Virus record (IMG/VR): IMGVR_UViG_3300030107_006096
Coordinates: 1-64,000 of that record
Length of the DNA stretch: 64,000 nt
Reading direction: 5' to 3' (one strand)
From: a virus
In this document: piece by piece, positions 1 through 9,746 of the stretch
Layout of the letters: every line of letters starts with the position of its first letter
Numbering within the stretch: the first letter of the stretch is position 1
Made by a program: the position numbers and the translations under genes
The notes under the pieces: generated by a model
Seen by the model: the letters and a program-made list of their open reading frames with translations, nothing else
Database searches by the model: none
What the model was told of the DNA's origin: nothing

Positions 1-1
1 A

Positions 2-3000
2 AAATTAGGAGCATGTTGTTGCGAGTCATGTGAATGTGTTGATAATGCAGAATCAGCAGCCTGCACATCAAGCGACGAGTGTGGTAACTGTACTTGGTAT
101 CAAGAAAAATCATGTGATTTAATTTGTGATTACGAACCAGAGTGTCCGAATTGTCCTCAAGGAAACAACAGAATTTCATGGCATATTTTTGTTTCTACTG
201 GTGATGCATTTGGGGGCGAAAAAAGAGTATGGGGCGGATATGATGAAGGTGATACAGTACATGAGTTTGGTCCGGCAATAACGAGAGAAAATGATGGGTT
301 CTGGAATACCTATGGTTGGTATTCTTACTCTGGTGCTTGGTCACAGGTGCAAGCTCCGCAAGCGGAAAGGATGTTCTGGTTTAATAATCCATACACTGGT
401 CTTCATCGTCTCATTGCAAATATTGAAGGCCAAGAGGCTTGTCATAATCAAACATTAATGACCATCACCACAAATGATTGGGGAACAATAGGAATACAGG
501 ATGAGAATAATGGAACGCATTATGTCTCTGAAAGAGGATTGGTGTCCCATGCTATTTTAAGACCAGGTGAAACCATATGGGAAGAGGATAATAGCGATTG
601 GTTATTTTGGGATATCACTGGATTAGATTTACCATTTATTCTGCCATATATACCATCATTGAATGAAATGGCATTTGTAAACAATCAAATGAATCAAAGT
701 CCAGCATTAAATGTTGCGTTGAGTAATTCAGGATTCAGTGGCAAATATTGGACATCATCAACACCAAAAGGTGAAAATTATTCAACAACCGCGTACACTT
801 ATTACCTTGGAATTGGTGGATTAGTTGAGGATAGATTAGTCATTGAAAATAATACGGCGAATCCACCTGCAAATGAAAATAAGAGTAGAAAATTTGTTAG
901 AGTAATGGAAACCCAACAACTTCCATTTAATATTGAGGGCGATTTAGAGATTGGTCAGAGTTATGGATCAGGTTTAATATATGCGGGTGAGTTTACTCCC
1001 GGCTGCTCAAGAATATATGACGGGCAAGCAGGAGGGGAAGTTTGTAGCAATCCACTTCCAAGCGGTCCTTGCTGTAATTGTAAAAATTGTAGTGAGGTTT
1101 CAAACTCATATACTTGTCTCCATAAAGGAACTGATAGATATTGGCCTTGGGAATCAACTGATGTTGAACATGGGTATATGTGGAGAGGTGATAAATTTGA
1201 CACTGAAAATATGACCTCTTTTGGTGGCGCTGTTTGTGATGTGGATTGTGATACTGTAATTGAAAATAATATAAAATGGGAAGTTACAGCAGATGATGCA
1301 CTTGTCACATACTCTCCAGCAATCGCGTGTACCGACGCGACATTATACTTAGATAATTCTTCAAATCAAAATACATACTTTCAACATTTACTTCCAACTG
1401 GAACATGTTGTAAAGGAGATGGAACTTGTCCGGAATCAAAGAAGTGTGATTGTGATGGTTACAAATGGGAGCCGGTTACTGATTTAGGTGGCGACTGCTT
1501 GGCAACATGTGGTGAACCGCCCGTTGAACCTAATTGTTGTGATGATAATGATGACGGAACAAGTGACTATTGGTGTTTAGATTGTCCAGGCGGAAATTGT
1601 TCTGGATGTTTTTCCGGCACTTCTAATGGAGATTTAGACTTAAATTCATATTCTGGATGTAGATCAATATATTCTGCATCTGGTGTAAACGCGATCATTG
1701 CAAATGAAACCACTTTCGATACTACCAATCCCGGAGTTATGAAAAAGGACACTACAAATCCCGTTGATTTGAATCCGTATGAAGCAAGTGGTTGTCCCTG
1801 CACCGAGAAAGTAAGTCTTAGAGATTGCTTAGAAGATCAAGACAATCCAGACTGTGATGTGAAGTGTTGCGAATGGCACGGTCATACTGATGGCGACTAT
1901 GATTGGAATGGAAATAATATTTACAATGATAATTTCCCAGATCCAATCAACTATCCTTTCTCAGAAGTCCCCGGAAGAAATCCAACTAGCGGAAGAGATT
2001 ATGTCAAACCTACTGAAAGTCAATCAGATAAAGATCTTGGACTTTGCCCAACTTGGTCATTTGAAACTGACGGAACAATAAACACTTGGCCAGGAAGTAA
2101 TCTTCCTTACGGTGGCTGGAATGATTCGGTTAGTTGTGATGCGGATGGTTATTCAGACAATGAATACTCGGCGTTTGTTTCCGGAACTGCTTTTGATTCG
2201 TTCTCATATCGTTGCACTCCATACTCTGGAATACTGCAATCAGGAGACACTGACTGGTGGACCGTTGATGCAGATGGAGATGGAACTTTCGATAGTTGGG
2301 AAATTCCAGTAGGCAATAACGCAATTAATCCATCATATGCAAGAAAGTTTAAACTATCATATCAAACAAATAATGCTAAAGATCACGTTCAGGTTATTCA
2401 ACTTCCTTGGCCAAAGGGAGCGAAAGATGAAAATGAAGCATGGTCAAGAGTCAGATGTTATTTAAATTCTATCAGAACCGGAATTTGCAATAGTCAAGTT
2501 GATCCAATGGTAAATGGTGATTTACATAGTTGGTTGAATGGATTTATAATTGATGATCATAGCCAAGATAGTTCTGTAATTAAACAGTCAAATGATTCTG
2601 TTAAATTCTTAGGATATGCTCCTTCTGAACATTGGGTTCTTTATGATTCTGGTTGTGTTAACACTACTGAGTCTATTCCTAATAATGGAGACAAGGGGGA
2701 AGTTGAAGTAGACACAGGAACATACTCAGTGTGCGTTCCTTACAACTACACCGCTTGTCCATTGAGAATAGACGAAAAACAAATTAGATCACATCACTTT
2801 GCAACTCCTAGAGAAAATGAAATAAATGAAAGAATAAAAGAAGGTTATGGACCTGGTGGTCAAGGACCTCTTCCGGCGATTGTAATAAACTTTAATGACT
2901 GCGATAATTCAGGATCTTCTACAGATTGGTATGCTAGAGTTTCTGAATGCGGAGGAAGAAGTTGCCTCTTTGGTCCGGATAGCACCATCAGCATTGGTTC

Positions 3001-5479
3001 AAAGCCAAGTTCAGTTTGTGAAATATTAGAAGATGCATATGGCGGCCAGTTGCCGCCTGGCATTCAAAGTCCTTGTTCAGATGAAGCATCCTTTAGAAGA
3101 GACTCCTGTAAAACTGGATTAGATTCAGAAGGAAACATTAAAGGTTATTGTGCATGTGATAATAATCAAATTGGTTATCTCAGTGCAAAAGAGTGTTCAG
3201 AATATTCGACTGCTTCGTCGGTGACTTGTAATTGGATTTCTGACAATATTGATACTAGAATTGATGATTCATTGTGTGATTGTGATTGTGCTGATTGTCT
3301 CTATCCGAATCCATCATTGAATGCTGATGGAACCGGAGACGATCTAGACTATCTTGAGAATGAAAAATATTATCCTTCTTCTTGCTGCATGTGTATGGGA
3401 GAGAATGGATGGCCTGGAAATGTTGGCCAACCTTTAACTTTACCTTTCTCAAATCTTACTGGAAGTTATGGTTCATGGAACGATTTCTTTGAATCATCCA
3501 GCGAATGGTCTTCCTCTAATTATAAAGGACCAGACTTAGTTGGTTGGTTATGTGGATGGAACAGCATTGCTCACCAATTTGCAAAAGATCCACAGGTCTG
3601 GTTAACAGACCAAGGTTGCTGGGCAAAAACTTTTAGAAATTGTTTAGATGTCACCACATGTCCTGCTTTGTTTGGAGTTAATGGTTGGGATAATTCTGAG
3701 GATGTCGGATGTTACAGTCCAGGCACTCATGGAAACTTCTGCAACGGTGAGTTTATTACAAATGTAATGAAATTAAATACTCCTTTAGATTGTGAAGGTT
3801 GTCAGTTAGGATCCATATCAATGAGTGATGGAGAACCTGCAAGATCGATTGATAATACTCAAGGAAATGATTTAACAGGAAGAAATTTAAGAGGCGTTCC
3901 AAAGAGAAATGAAATATGTTCTTTATCTTCTGCGCCTCCGCCCGATGATGATGATTCGCGTGCCTATGGTGCTTGTTTCGCTCATGATCCAGAGCAGTTT
4001 ATTTGCTGTAGATCTAATAATCCGGGAGATTCGAGTTGTGATTATAACTACAATGTTTGCACCAATCCAAATATTAATTTCTTTGAATATAAAGAAGATG
4101 GTTCAGTACAGTCAATTAACTCTGGCAGATTTGAACAGGGTTGGGGATTTGTAGAGTATTCATGCCCAGATGGTTATGAACCGAGATCATATTTTGGAAG
4201 CGCCGGCGATACATCTTTCCCTCCGTTTGTAGATTTTTGGAATGATTACAGAAGTGCTAGTAGATGGGACTATAATAAAGATCCTCGAAGTCAAGAGTAT
4301 CTAAAACCAGACGGAACTTACCGGTCTGATTCATTGCCTGCTGTTTATCTTCCGTATGATATACAAAGAGTTTGTTTTGACGAGTGGACACCTTACGGTA
4401 CAGACATTCCTCAGTTCATGACAAGGGAAATGTGTGAATCCAAATACAATCCAAATCTGCAAGGTTTAGATGGTATTAATAGATCAGAAGAATTTAGACC
4501 AATCTTCTTTGAAGATGCCCAAATTAACGGTGCTTGTGCTAGACATGGTGTTGCAGATTTAGGAAATGAAGAAGGTGATTTCAGAACAAAATGTGAACCA
4601 ATATATGAGGGAATTGCATGTAGCACACCAATGGATTCAAATATTAATGATAATCCTGGTCTTGGTTGCGGTCAACTTTGGCATGGCGCTGGCCTTGACA
4701 AACCTAATATAATTAAAATACCAGCAAGAACAATCGAAGGTATCGATGATGATATGTGGCAACCTTACGGTAAACATGTTGGGGTGGTATCACACACTGA
4801 TTATCACTGGAGTAATAAAAGATGTGGCTTATTTTGTTGTCCTGAAGCCTACGAAGCGGCCGAATGTCCACCATATGCCAAAAATGTGCGCAAGACGCCC
4901 ACTATTGCAAGTTGGAATAGTATTATTCCCGGTCACCATCTTTTGAGTTGTTCCGGCAACCAAGAAGCCTGTCGAGATTGGGCAAATCAAGGCGGATATA
5001 TTACAAGTTGTTTACCAGCCTCTTTCGATGATCCATTTGGATTGGGTGAGGCCGTGATTGGACCAAACGGAGAATATATGGCTCAGTTTGGTTTCTTAGA
5101 TGGAAAATATAAATGGGTTGGTGAAGCAACAAATTACACCGGAGCATGTGACGGGTGGGGAAGAACATCAGATACTATGGATGATGATTTCCCAGAGGCT
5201 ACAGAGATTGATGAATGCCCCGCTGCGTCATGCGTACCCGATCAGGTCCCCTTCTCGGGGTTCTGGTCAGGTCTGACTGTATGTCCCAATTGGCATCAAG
5301 ATTATGGCGTTGACGAACAAGGTTGCCAGGCGCCATGTGAGTTTTCAAGTTGTATAGATCACTGCACCTCTGGACAATGTTGCTGTGATAGTGAGGAATG
5401 TTCCGGCCAAGGTCAAGGATTGGGTCAGTGTACTGATGGTTGTTGTGAATCAACTGGTGGTGGGGGACCAAACCCCTGA
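2..5479 (+). CDS. Large cysteine-rich virion/adhesin-like protein (5' truncated by window edge)
   Basis: The reading frame is open from base 2, with residues LGACCCESC in frame upstream of the first GTG at 347, so the gene starts before this window. At least 1825 residues are present. The product is very rich in Cys, Asp, Asn, Gly and Trp, with GxCC units at the visible N terminus and again near bases 1062 and 1402. Around bases 640-920 a segment with the pattern LPxxxELN...GFSGKYWTSS...KFVRVM resembles the DUF1566/Lcl C-terminal carbohydrate-binding fold. The C terminus ends in a Cys cluster and a Gly-Pro tail. It heads a run of similar genes that leads into the neck genes, where T4-like marine phages keep tail fibre and whisker genes. 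A host-binding structural protein is inferred; no enzyme motif is seen. Confidence 0.75.
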   Translation, partial: KLGACCCESCECVDNAESAACTSSDECGNCTWYQEKSCDLICDYEPECPNCPQGNNRISWHIFVSTGDAFGGEKRVWGGYDEGDTVHEFGPAITRENDGFWNTYGWYSYSGAWSQVQAPQAERMFWFNNPYTGLHRLIANIEGQEACHNQTLMTITTNDWGTIGIQDENNGTHYVSERGLVSHAILRPGETIWEEDNSDWLFWDITGLDLPFILPYIPSLNEMAFVNNQMNQSPALNVALSNSGFSGKYWTSSTPKGENYSTTAYTYYLGIGGLVEDRLVIENNTANPPANENKSRKFVRVMETQQLPFNIEGDLEIGQSYGSGLIYAGEFTPGCSRIYDGQAGGEVCSNPLPSGPCCNCKNCSEVSNSYTCLHKGTDRYWPWESTDVEHGYMWRGDKFDTENMTSFGGAVCDVDCDTVIENNIKWEVTADDALVTYSPAIACTDATLYLDNSSNQNTYFQHLLPTGTCCKGDGTCPESKKCDCDGYKWEPVTDLGGDCLATCGEPPVEPNCCDDNDDGTSDYWCLDCPGGNCSGCFSGTSNGDLDLNSYSGCRSIYSASGVNAIIANETTFDTTNPGVMKKDTTNPVDLNPYEASGCPCTEKVSLRDCLEDQDNPDCDVKCCEWHGHTDGDYDWNGNNIYNDNFPDPINYPFSEVPGRNPTSGRDYVKPTESQSDKDLGLCPTWSFETDGTINTWPGSNLPYGGWNDSVSCDADGYSDNEYSAFVSGTAFDSFSYRCTPYSGILQSGDTDWWTVDADGDGTFDSWEIPVGNNAINPSYARKFKLSYQTNNAKDHVQVIQLPWPKGAKDENEAWSRVRCYLNSIRTGICNSQVDPMVNGDLHSWLNGFIIDDHSQDSSVIKQSNDSVKFLGYAPSEHWVLYDSGCVNTTESIPNNGDKGEVEVDTGTYSVCVPYNYTACPLRIDEKQIRSHHFATPRENEINERIKEGYGPGGQGPLPAIVINFNDCDNSGSSTDWYARVSECGGRSCLFGPDSTISIGSKPSSVCEILEDAYGGQLPPGIQSPCSDEASFRRDSCKTGLDSEGNIKGYCACDNNQIGYLSAKECSEYSTASSVTCNWISDNIDTRIDDSLCDCDCADCLYPNPSLNADGTGDDLDYLENEKYYPSSCCMCMGENGWPGNVGQPLTLPFSNLTGSYGSWNDFFESSSEWSSSNYKGPDLVGWLCGWNSIAHQFAKDPQVWLTDQGCWAKTFRNCLDVTTCPALFGVNGWDNSEDVGCYSPGTHGNFCNGEFITNVMKLNTPLDCEGCQLGSISMSDGEPARSIDNTQGNDLTGRNLRGVPKRNEICSLSSAPPPDDDDSRAYGACFAHDPEQFICCRSNNPGDSSCDYNYNVCTNPNINFFEYKEDGSVQSINSGRFEQGWGFVEYSCPDGYEPRSYFGSAGDTSFPPFVDFWNDYRSASRWDYNKDPRSQEYLKPDGTYRSDSLPAVYLPYDIQRVCFDEWTPYGTDIPQFMTREMCESKYNPNLQGLDGINRSEEFRPIFFEDAQINGACARHGVADLGNEEGDFRTKCEPIYEGIACSTPMDSNINDNPGLGCGQLWHGAGLDKPNIIKIPARTIEGIDDDMWQPYGKHVGVVSHTDYHWSNKRCGLFCCPEAYEAAECPPYAKNVRKTPTIASWNSIIPGHHLLSCSGNQEACRDWANQGGYITSCLPASFDDPFGLGEAVIGPNGEYMAQFGFLDGKYKWVGEATNYTGACDGWGRTSDTMDDDFPEATEIDECPAASCVPDQVPFSGFWSGLTVCPNWHQDYGVDEQGCQAPCEFSSCIDHCTSGQCCCDSEECSGQGQGLGQCTDGCCESTGGGGPNP

Positions 5480-5501
5480 GCAGATCAAGGTAAAATAAAT
5501 A

Positions 5502-8500
5502 ATGAAATTCAGAAAAAGATATAACAATCAAGAAAATATTTTAAAAAGATCTACGAATCTTCAGAACAATAACGAAAATGGATGGAGTGTTTCCCAAGAA
5601 AATCCATTAGTGCCACCTTCGTATCATAAGCAAAATAATCAAGGGCCACAGAAAAGTTTTCCACCGCAAAATTCAAACACCTGTAGGACCTCTATTGAAA
5701 ATATAAATCCAAATCCTGGCGGAGAATTGAATTTTACACCACTTGAATGTAAAGCAGGAAGTAATCAAAGTAATCCTATTCTTGGAAGTTTTTGTTCAGA
5801 TTTTCACCAATGGAATGATCCTTTAATGATTGAGTTTTTTGGTGGTGAACAAAATGATATTATTTATATGGGAGGCAACTACGATGAAACTTGCGTCGAG
5901 GACGATGGCGATAGACTAGGAGCTTGTTGTCAAGATAATGGCGCTTGTTCGGCTTGGGATGAATCTACTCAAGGCCCATGTCCCGGACAGTTTCATCCTG
6001 GCGCTGATTGTGCTGATGGCCCATGTGAATATAATTTCGATGGTGGAAAGTGTTGGATATTCGGAAGTCATGTGGGTTATCTAGATGGAAAGAACTCTGA
6101 CGATCAATGGTCTGGTCAAAATGAATATGATTCGTATTATCATGGATATTATGGAGTTAAAGGTCCAAGAGATGCTTATCATTTAAATGAAGACAATGCT
6201 TTCAGAAACACTCTTGTAAATTATGAATCTCTATGGTATGGTTGGAAAGATCCCACCGTCGAAGGAGCAGAAGGAGCCGATGGCACTGAAGTTCCTTATA
6301 TGCCCCATAGAGAATATTGGGGAGCTAGAAAATTAATCGCAAACGGTCACGAATATCCTTGCTGGGATTCTGATATGGGAGCAACCAAAGAATTATGTGA
6401 AAGATACTTTAATTATACAAATGGAGACTTAACCGCTGTAGGTATTTGGGTCAGTGATGATGATTTTATTGAAATGCGAAAATCTCATTTAAGCAGGTTC
6501 ATGACGGAAAGTGAAGCAGAACAGCGAGCATTTTTGGATCTCACCGGTCATACAACTGCGGAGATTCCGAAATATCCTAATCAACCTCAAACTAAAGAAG
6601 AGATGCAAATATATAAGTTTCATGGTTTACCTCCCGGAAACAGATGTTTCGAATCGGGTCGATTTGCTCCAGGCGGCGAATCCACTATGTCTCCAACAGA
6701 TTTTGGCAATAAACTGCAAAAAATGCAAATGTTTCTTGAATCTGGAATTCCTGAAGATTTAGTAACAATACCACTATATCAGCAAGAGTATTATGGTGCT
6801 ACAAACTTAGAAGAGTTGTGGGATCATTGCTTGGACTCGATTCCCGATGATTTAGAGACAAGGGCTAGTAAAAATTTATGGATGTTTGGGATGAGGAATT
6901 CGGTGCTTCCGGAAGATTGGCCGACGACCGGAGGTCCGCCCGATCCCCACGGGGGGTTGCCTGATGAAGATGAGAATCCATATGAAGGATTTAATATACA
7001 ATCGTACTTATGGTGGAGAAATCTTACACCAGAATGTACTAGGTGGGCTAATTTTATAGGAAATAAAACGATTTACTCTGGAATAGATTTTAGAGATGTT
7101 ACAAATTATGCCACTAAAAGTTCTCATCCCGATGATTATTATGAGATTGGCCATCACACTTGGCATTCCCCAACGAAATTGTGTTGCGTGCAGGAAGACG
7201 GATGGGGCATTGGGTGTTTGCAATGTGCTAATGATGTTAGTCTCGGATGCCAAAATTGCGATGGTGCCAATCCTGACCCCTGCTGTGACTGGATAGGTGG
7301 TAACTGTTTCGAAGGCGACGGCGAAGACGGCGGTTCAATTTTCAAATGGAATGGGATGAAGACAATGGTAGCGAACACATTAACTACATTAGCCCATTGG
7401 GGTCATTTTCCTTGGAAGTGTAGGTTAGGTAGATGGTGCCCTGACTGCTCGCATGGACTGGAAGCCCTCGCTGCTCCTCAGTGGAGGGATCTCGCCGAAT
7501 CTTTTGTGCGGCATACTGGCACAGATAATGAGAATGATCTAGACTCTGTGCCTGCAAGGAGGGGATCATTGGTAGGAATGGGCATGGGATATAGTAATGA
7601 GTGGACTGCTTTTACTTCCAATTATGGCTATCCTGGCATTGGCAATGCCGTGGGTGCAGCGAGGAGAATGATTGGCGAATTGATGCAGCAGTATCATTGG
7701 GCAAGTGATATGTATCAATCACTTGCAGAAACCTTCGATCCGATGTATAGTAATGCGTGGAGAATATTTGAGAGGGAACTAGAAGAAAGAACTTGTAATT
7801 ATTTTCATAATTATGTTTCCCCGTTACATCCAGATAATATATGTCTTTCAAAATGTAACAAGGTGATCTGGGAACAGACAGATGAAGGCGATTGGGAGTC
7901 CGGTCAAGATGGCAAGGCATTAATAGGAAGTTTAATAACAAATTTTGCCGACTCGGTTTACTGGGATCGAGCCAGGAGGTGGTTGAATTTAGCCTCTGCT
8001 GCTTGTGCTGGTTTTGGCGGAATTGGAGGCGGATTTGGGTCGGACGAGGATGATGTGTGGACTACCCACGAACAGCTGGTCGGCAATATTGTGAATTGTA
8101 TCAAAAATGGCGGTGGTTGGTCTAAAGGCTCCTCATACGCGAACACATGTGCTTCGGCCCAACACCATATACAATATGTCATGTGCGGAGGCGAAAATGG
8201 GCTGGGGCCAGCATGGCAATTTGGTTGTGGTGGTGGTCTCGGTGGTGAGGACAATATGAGGTACATGATGCCATATTCTGGTGGAATAAAGGCCGGAAAC
8301 TTCTTTTCAGATTCCATTGAATGGGATGAAGTATGGGGATATCCATATGGAGGCAAACCCTTTACAAATCGAGAGCTTCCAAGATTTGCTGATGAAGATG
8401 GTGAGGGGACAAGTACATTGAGGCAAGGATCTTGTTACTTAGCCGATGATCGTTGTATTGCGACAACAGAATGGATGTGTAATAATCATCTAAAAAGAAC

Positions 8501-8624
8501 TGTAGGACTCGGGGACGGATGGAAAGCAATTGGCACAATCTATACCGAAAACGGCACTGTGTGGGATTATGATATCGGTGCCCGGCCGGACGCATGTAAT
8601 CCGGAGTGGTGGGCAGAACCGTGA
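5502..8624 (+). CDS. Cysteine-rich structural protein, tandem paralogue A
   Basis: The 1040-residue product starts at an ATG 22 bases after the previous stop. Its N-terminal 120 residues (FRKR, then NGWSVSQENPLVPP, NTCRTS, and LNFTPLECKAGSNQSNP) and its C-terminal 60 residues (GSCYLAD, TEWMCNNH, RTVGL) closely match the protein at 9747-12515. The middle is more diverged. One GACC unit lies near residue 143. There is no signal peptide or membrane segment. Aromatic, Gly and Cys content suggests an extracellular, disulfide-capable structural protein such as a fibre or baseplate decoration. I do not recognise a named family. Its role is inferred from location among adhesin-like genes upstream of gp13. 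Confidence 0.75.
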   Translation: MKFRKRYNNQENILKRSTNLQNNNENGWSVSQENPLVPPSYHKQNNQGPQKSFPPQNSNTCRTSIENINPNPGGELNFTPLECKAGSNQSNPILGSFCSDFHQWNDPLMIEFFGGEQNDIIYMGGNYDETCVEDDGDRLGACCQDNGACSAWDESTQGPCPGQFHPGADCADGPCEYNFDGGKCWIFGSHVGYLDGKNSDDQWSGQNEYDSYYHGYYGVKGPRDAYHLNEDNAFRNTLVNYESLWYGWKDPTVEGAEGADGTEVPYMPHREYWGARKLIANGHEYPCWDSDMGATKELCERYFNYTNGDLTAVGIWVSDDDFIEMRKSHLSRFMTESEAEQRAFLDLTGHTTAEIPKYPNQPQTKEEMQIYKFHGLPPGNRCFESGRFAPGGESTMSPTDFGNKLQKMQMFLESGIPEDLVTIPLYQQEYYGATNLEELWDHCLDSIPDDLETRASKNLWMFGMRNSVLPEDWPTTGGPPDPHGGLPDEDENPYEGFNIQSYLWWRNLTPECTRWANFIGNKTIYSGIDFRDVTNYATKSSHPDDYYEIGHHTWHSPTKLCCVQEDGWGIGCLQCANDVSLGCQNCDGANPDPCCDWIGGNCFEGDGEDGGSIFKWNGMKTMVANTLTTLAHWGHFPWKCRLGRWCPDCSHGLEALAAPQWRDLAESFVRHTGTDNENDLDSVPARRGSLVGMGMGYSNEWTAFTSNYGYPGIGNAVGAARRMIGELMQQYHWASDMYQSLAETFDPMYSNAWRIFERELEERTCNYFHNYVSPLHPDNICLSKCNKVIWEQTDEGDWESGQDGKALIGSLITNFADSVYWDRARRWLNLASAACAGFGGIGGGFGSDEDDVWTTHEQLVGNIVNCIKNGGGWSKGSSYANTCASAQHHIQYVMCGGENGLGPAWQFGCGGGLGGEDNMRYMMPYSGGIKAGNFFSDSIEWDEVWGYPYGGKPFTNRELPRFADEDGEGTSTLRQGSCYLADDRCIATTEWMCNNHLKRTVGLGDGWKAIGTIYTENGTVWDYDIGARPDACNPEWWAEP
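5574..5640 (+). repeat. 67-bp perfect direct repeat, copy 1
   Basis: These 67 bases inside paralogue A are identical to 9849-9915 inside paralogue B. They encode the NGWSVSQENPLVPPSYHKQNN segment. The flanking sequence is diverged, so this is a local island of identity. Confidence 0.95.
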
Positions 8625-8643
8625 TACTAGAAAGGACAAATAA

Positions 8644-9726
8644 ATGGCAAAACCAGTAAAACAATACAATCAAGATAATCCTTTAGGAAGCTGCTGTTAT
8701 TATGATGAAAATAAAAATAAAGCAGTTTGTGAAGACGGTATCACTAAAATAGAATGTCGAGAAAAAAATAAAAACTCTAAGAACAGATGGAACTCAAGAA
8801 AATGCAATAAACGAATTGCAATGAAAGATGATCTTTGCTGTAACACTTGTGGACAAGGAAGTAAGGATGCCGACGTTGTTAAAAAATTAAGTAAAATACA
8901 AAAAGGAAAAACTCAATTTAGATCAAGAGTTGATGAGGGATCAATCATCCTAAGCGAAAATCCCAATATAGATTGTAGAAATTCAGCAGAAGACAGATAT
9001 AGAAAAGAATTAATGTTAACGGCGATGAATTGTAGAGGAACAGAAATTTGTCAGCAAGAGGCAAGAGATGTTGCTAACTACATTAGAAATATTTCTAAAG
9101 AAAAATGTGAAGTTTGTGCCAATAGAAATAAAGAAAATTTAATTTCAGATCTCAAATCTTACTATAGTTGTCTTTGCGTTCTAAACCAAACGAAAGAACA
9201 ACAGTTGTTTGATTTGTTTAAAGAAAATGTTTGTCTATGCAATTCTTCTGAAGAGACATTTGAAGAAACCATATTATCAAAAGAACTAAATAAACTTATT
9301 TTGGAATGGAAAAGTTTAGACGACAAATGTAAATCTATTCTTCCAGAAGACGGGCCAACAAAATTAAAAGAAGAAATAACTGAGGGGTGTTGTTGTCATT
9401 ATGTGAAAAGGGGAAGATCGGAAAAAAATTATAATTCAGAACAATTAAGAAGATGTTTACCAATGACGAAAAGAGACTGCAAAAAGGTAATAAATTACCA
9501 AACTATCTGGAAGGATTGCAAGGACTCTGATTGTTCTAAAAATTGTGTGGCTGCAAACAAACCAGCAAAGTGTGGTTCATGTGATCCTACTTATAGTCCG
9601 ACTCCTGTTTCTACTCCAAGAAGATCAACTCCATCGGCTCCATCGACGCCATCAACTCCATCGACGCCATCGGCCCCTTCGGCGCCTTCGGCTCCTAGCA
9701 CTCCGAGCTACGGTGGTGGATACTAA
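8644..9726 (+). CDS. Cysteine-rich basic protein with Pro/Ser/Thr-rich tail
   Basis: The 360-residue protein lies between the two paralogues and starts at ATG 8644 behind an AAAGGA ribosome site. Residues 17-60 form a GSCC unit, and a second GCCC unit lies near residue 248. The middle is charged and Lys/Glu-rich, probably helical, with CxxC pairs. The last 45 residues are a low-complexity run of S/T/A-P triplets ending in YGGGY, a typical flexible linker or surface stalk. It is smaller and more charged than its neighbours, so it may be a connector or chaperone for the flanking proteins. The function is unknown. Confidence 0.7.
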   Translation: MAKPVKQYNQDNPLGSCCYYDENKNKAVCEDGITKIECREKNKNSKNRWNSRKCNKRIAMKDDLCCNTCGQGSKDADVVKKLSKIQKGKTQFRSRVDEGSIILSENPNIDCRNSAEDRYRKELMLTAMNCRGTEICQQEARDVANYIRNISKEKCEVCANRNKENLISDLKSYYSCLCVLNQTKEQQLFDLFKENVCLCNSSEETFEETILSKELNKLILEWKSLDDKCKSILPEDGPTKLKEEITEGCCCHYVKRGRSEKNYNSEQLRRCLPMTKRDCKKVINYQTIWKDCKDSDCSKNCVAANKPAKCGSCDPTYSPTPVSTPRRSTPSAPSTPSTPSTPSAPSAPSAPSTPSYGGGY

Positions 9727-9729
9727 ATA
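9722..9729 (+). promoter_or_regulatory. Possible variant late-promoter box ACTAAATA
   Basis: ACTAAATA differs from the NATAAATA late box at one base and lies 17 bases before the TTG start of paralogue B. The same octamer precedes the gene at 12580 by a similar distance. The transcription start would fall very close to the ribosome site, which weakens the call. Confidence 0.25.
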
Positions 9730-9733
9730 TAAG

Positions 9734-9740
9734 AAGGAGA
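9734..9740 (+). promoter_or_regulatory. Ribosome-binding site selecting a TTG start
   Basis: AAGGAGA lies 6 bases before TTG 9747. It supports TTG rather than a downstream ATG, because the residues right after TTG (EFRKRH) align with the ATG-started paralogue (KFRKRY). Confidence 0.75.
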
Positions 9741-9746
9741 TTCCTT

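Noticed and set aside
5463-5477. Possible GGGG/CCCC hairpin at the end of the first gene
   Set aside because: Only a 4-bp stem, and no T-run follows. Read-through into the next cysteine-rich gene is expected.
5494-5501. AATAAATA, a match to the NATAAATA late box
   Set aside because: It abuts the ATG at 5502, so a transcript from it would start inside the gene and lack the start codon.
5199-5531. Antisense open frame across the junction of the first two genes
   Set aside because: No ribosome site, no recognisable motif, and it covers coding sequence on the + strand.
7958-8356. Antisense open frame of 132 residues
   Set aside because: It lies entirely within paralogue A, has no ribosome site and is Pro/Ser-rich as expected from the reverse of Gly/Trp-rich codons.
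9620-9705. Short tandem repeats resembling a CRISPR array
   Set aside because: The periodicity is 9 bases, encodes S/T/A-P triplets in frame, and has no spacers.
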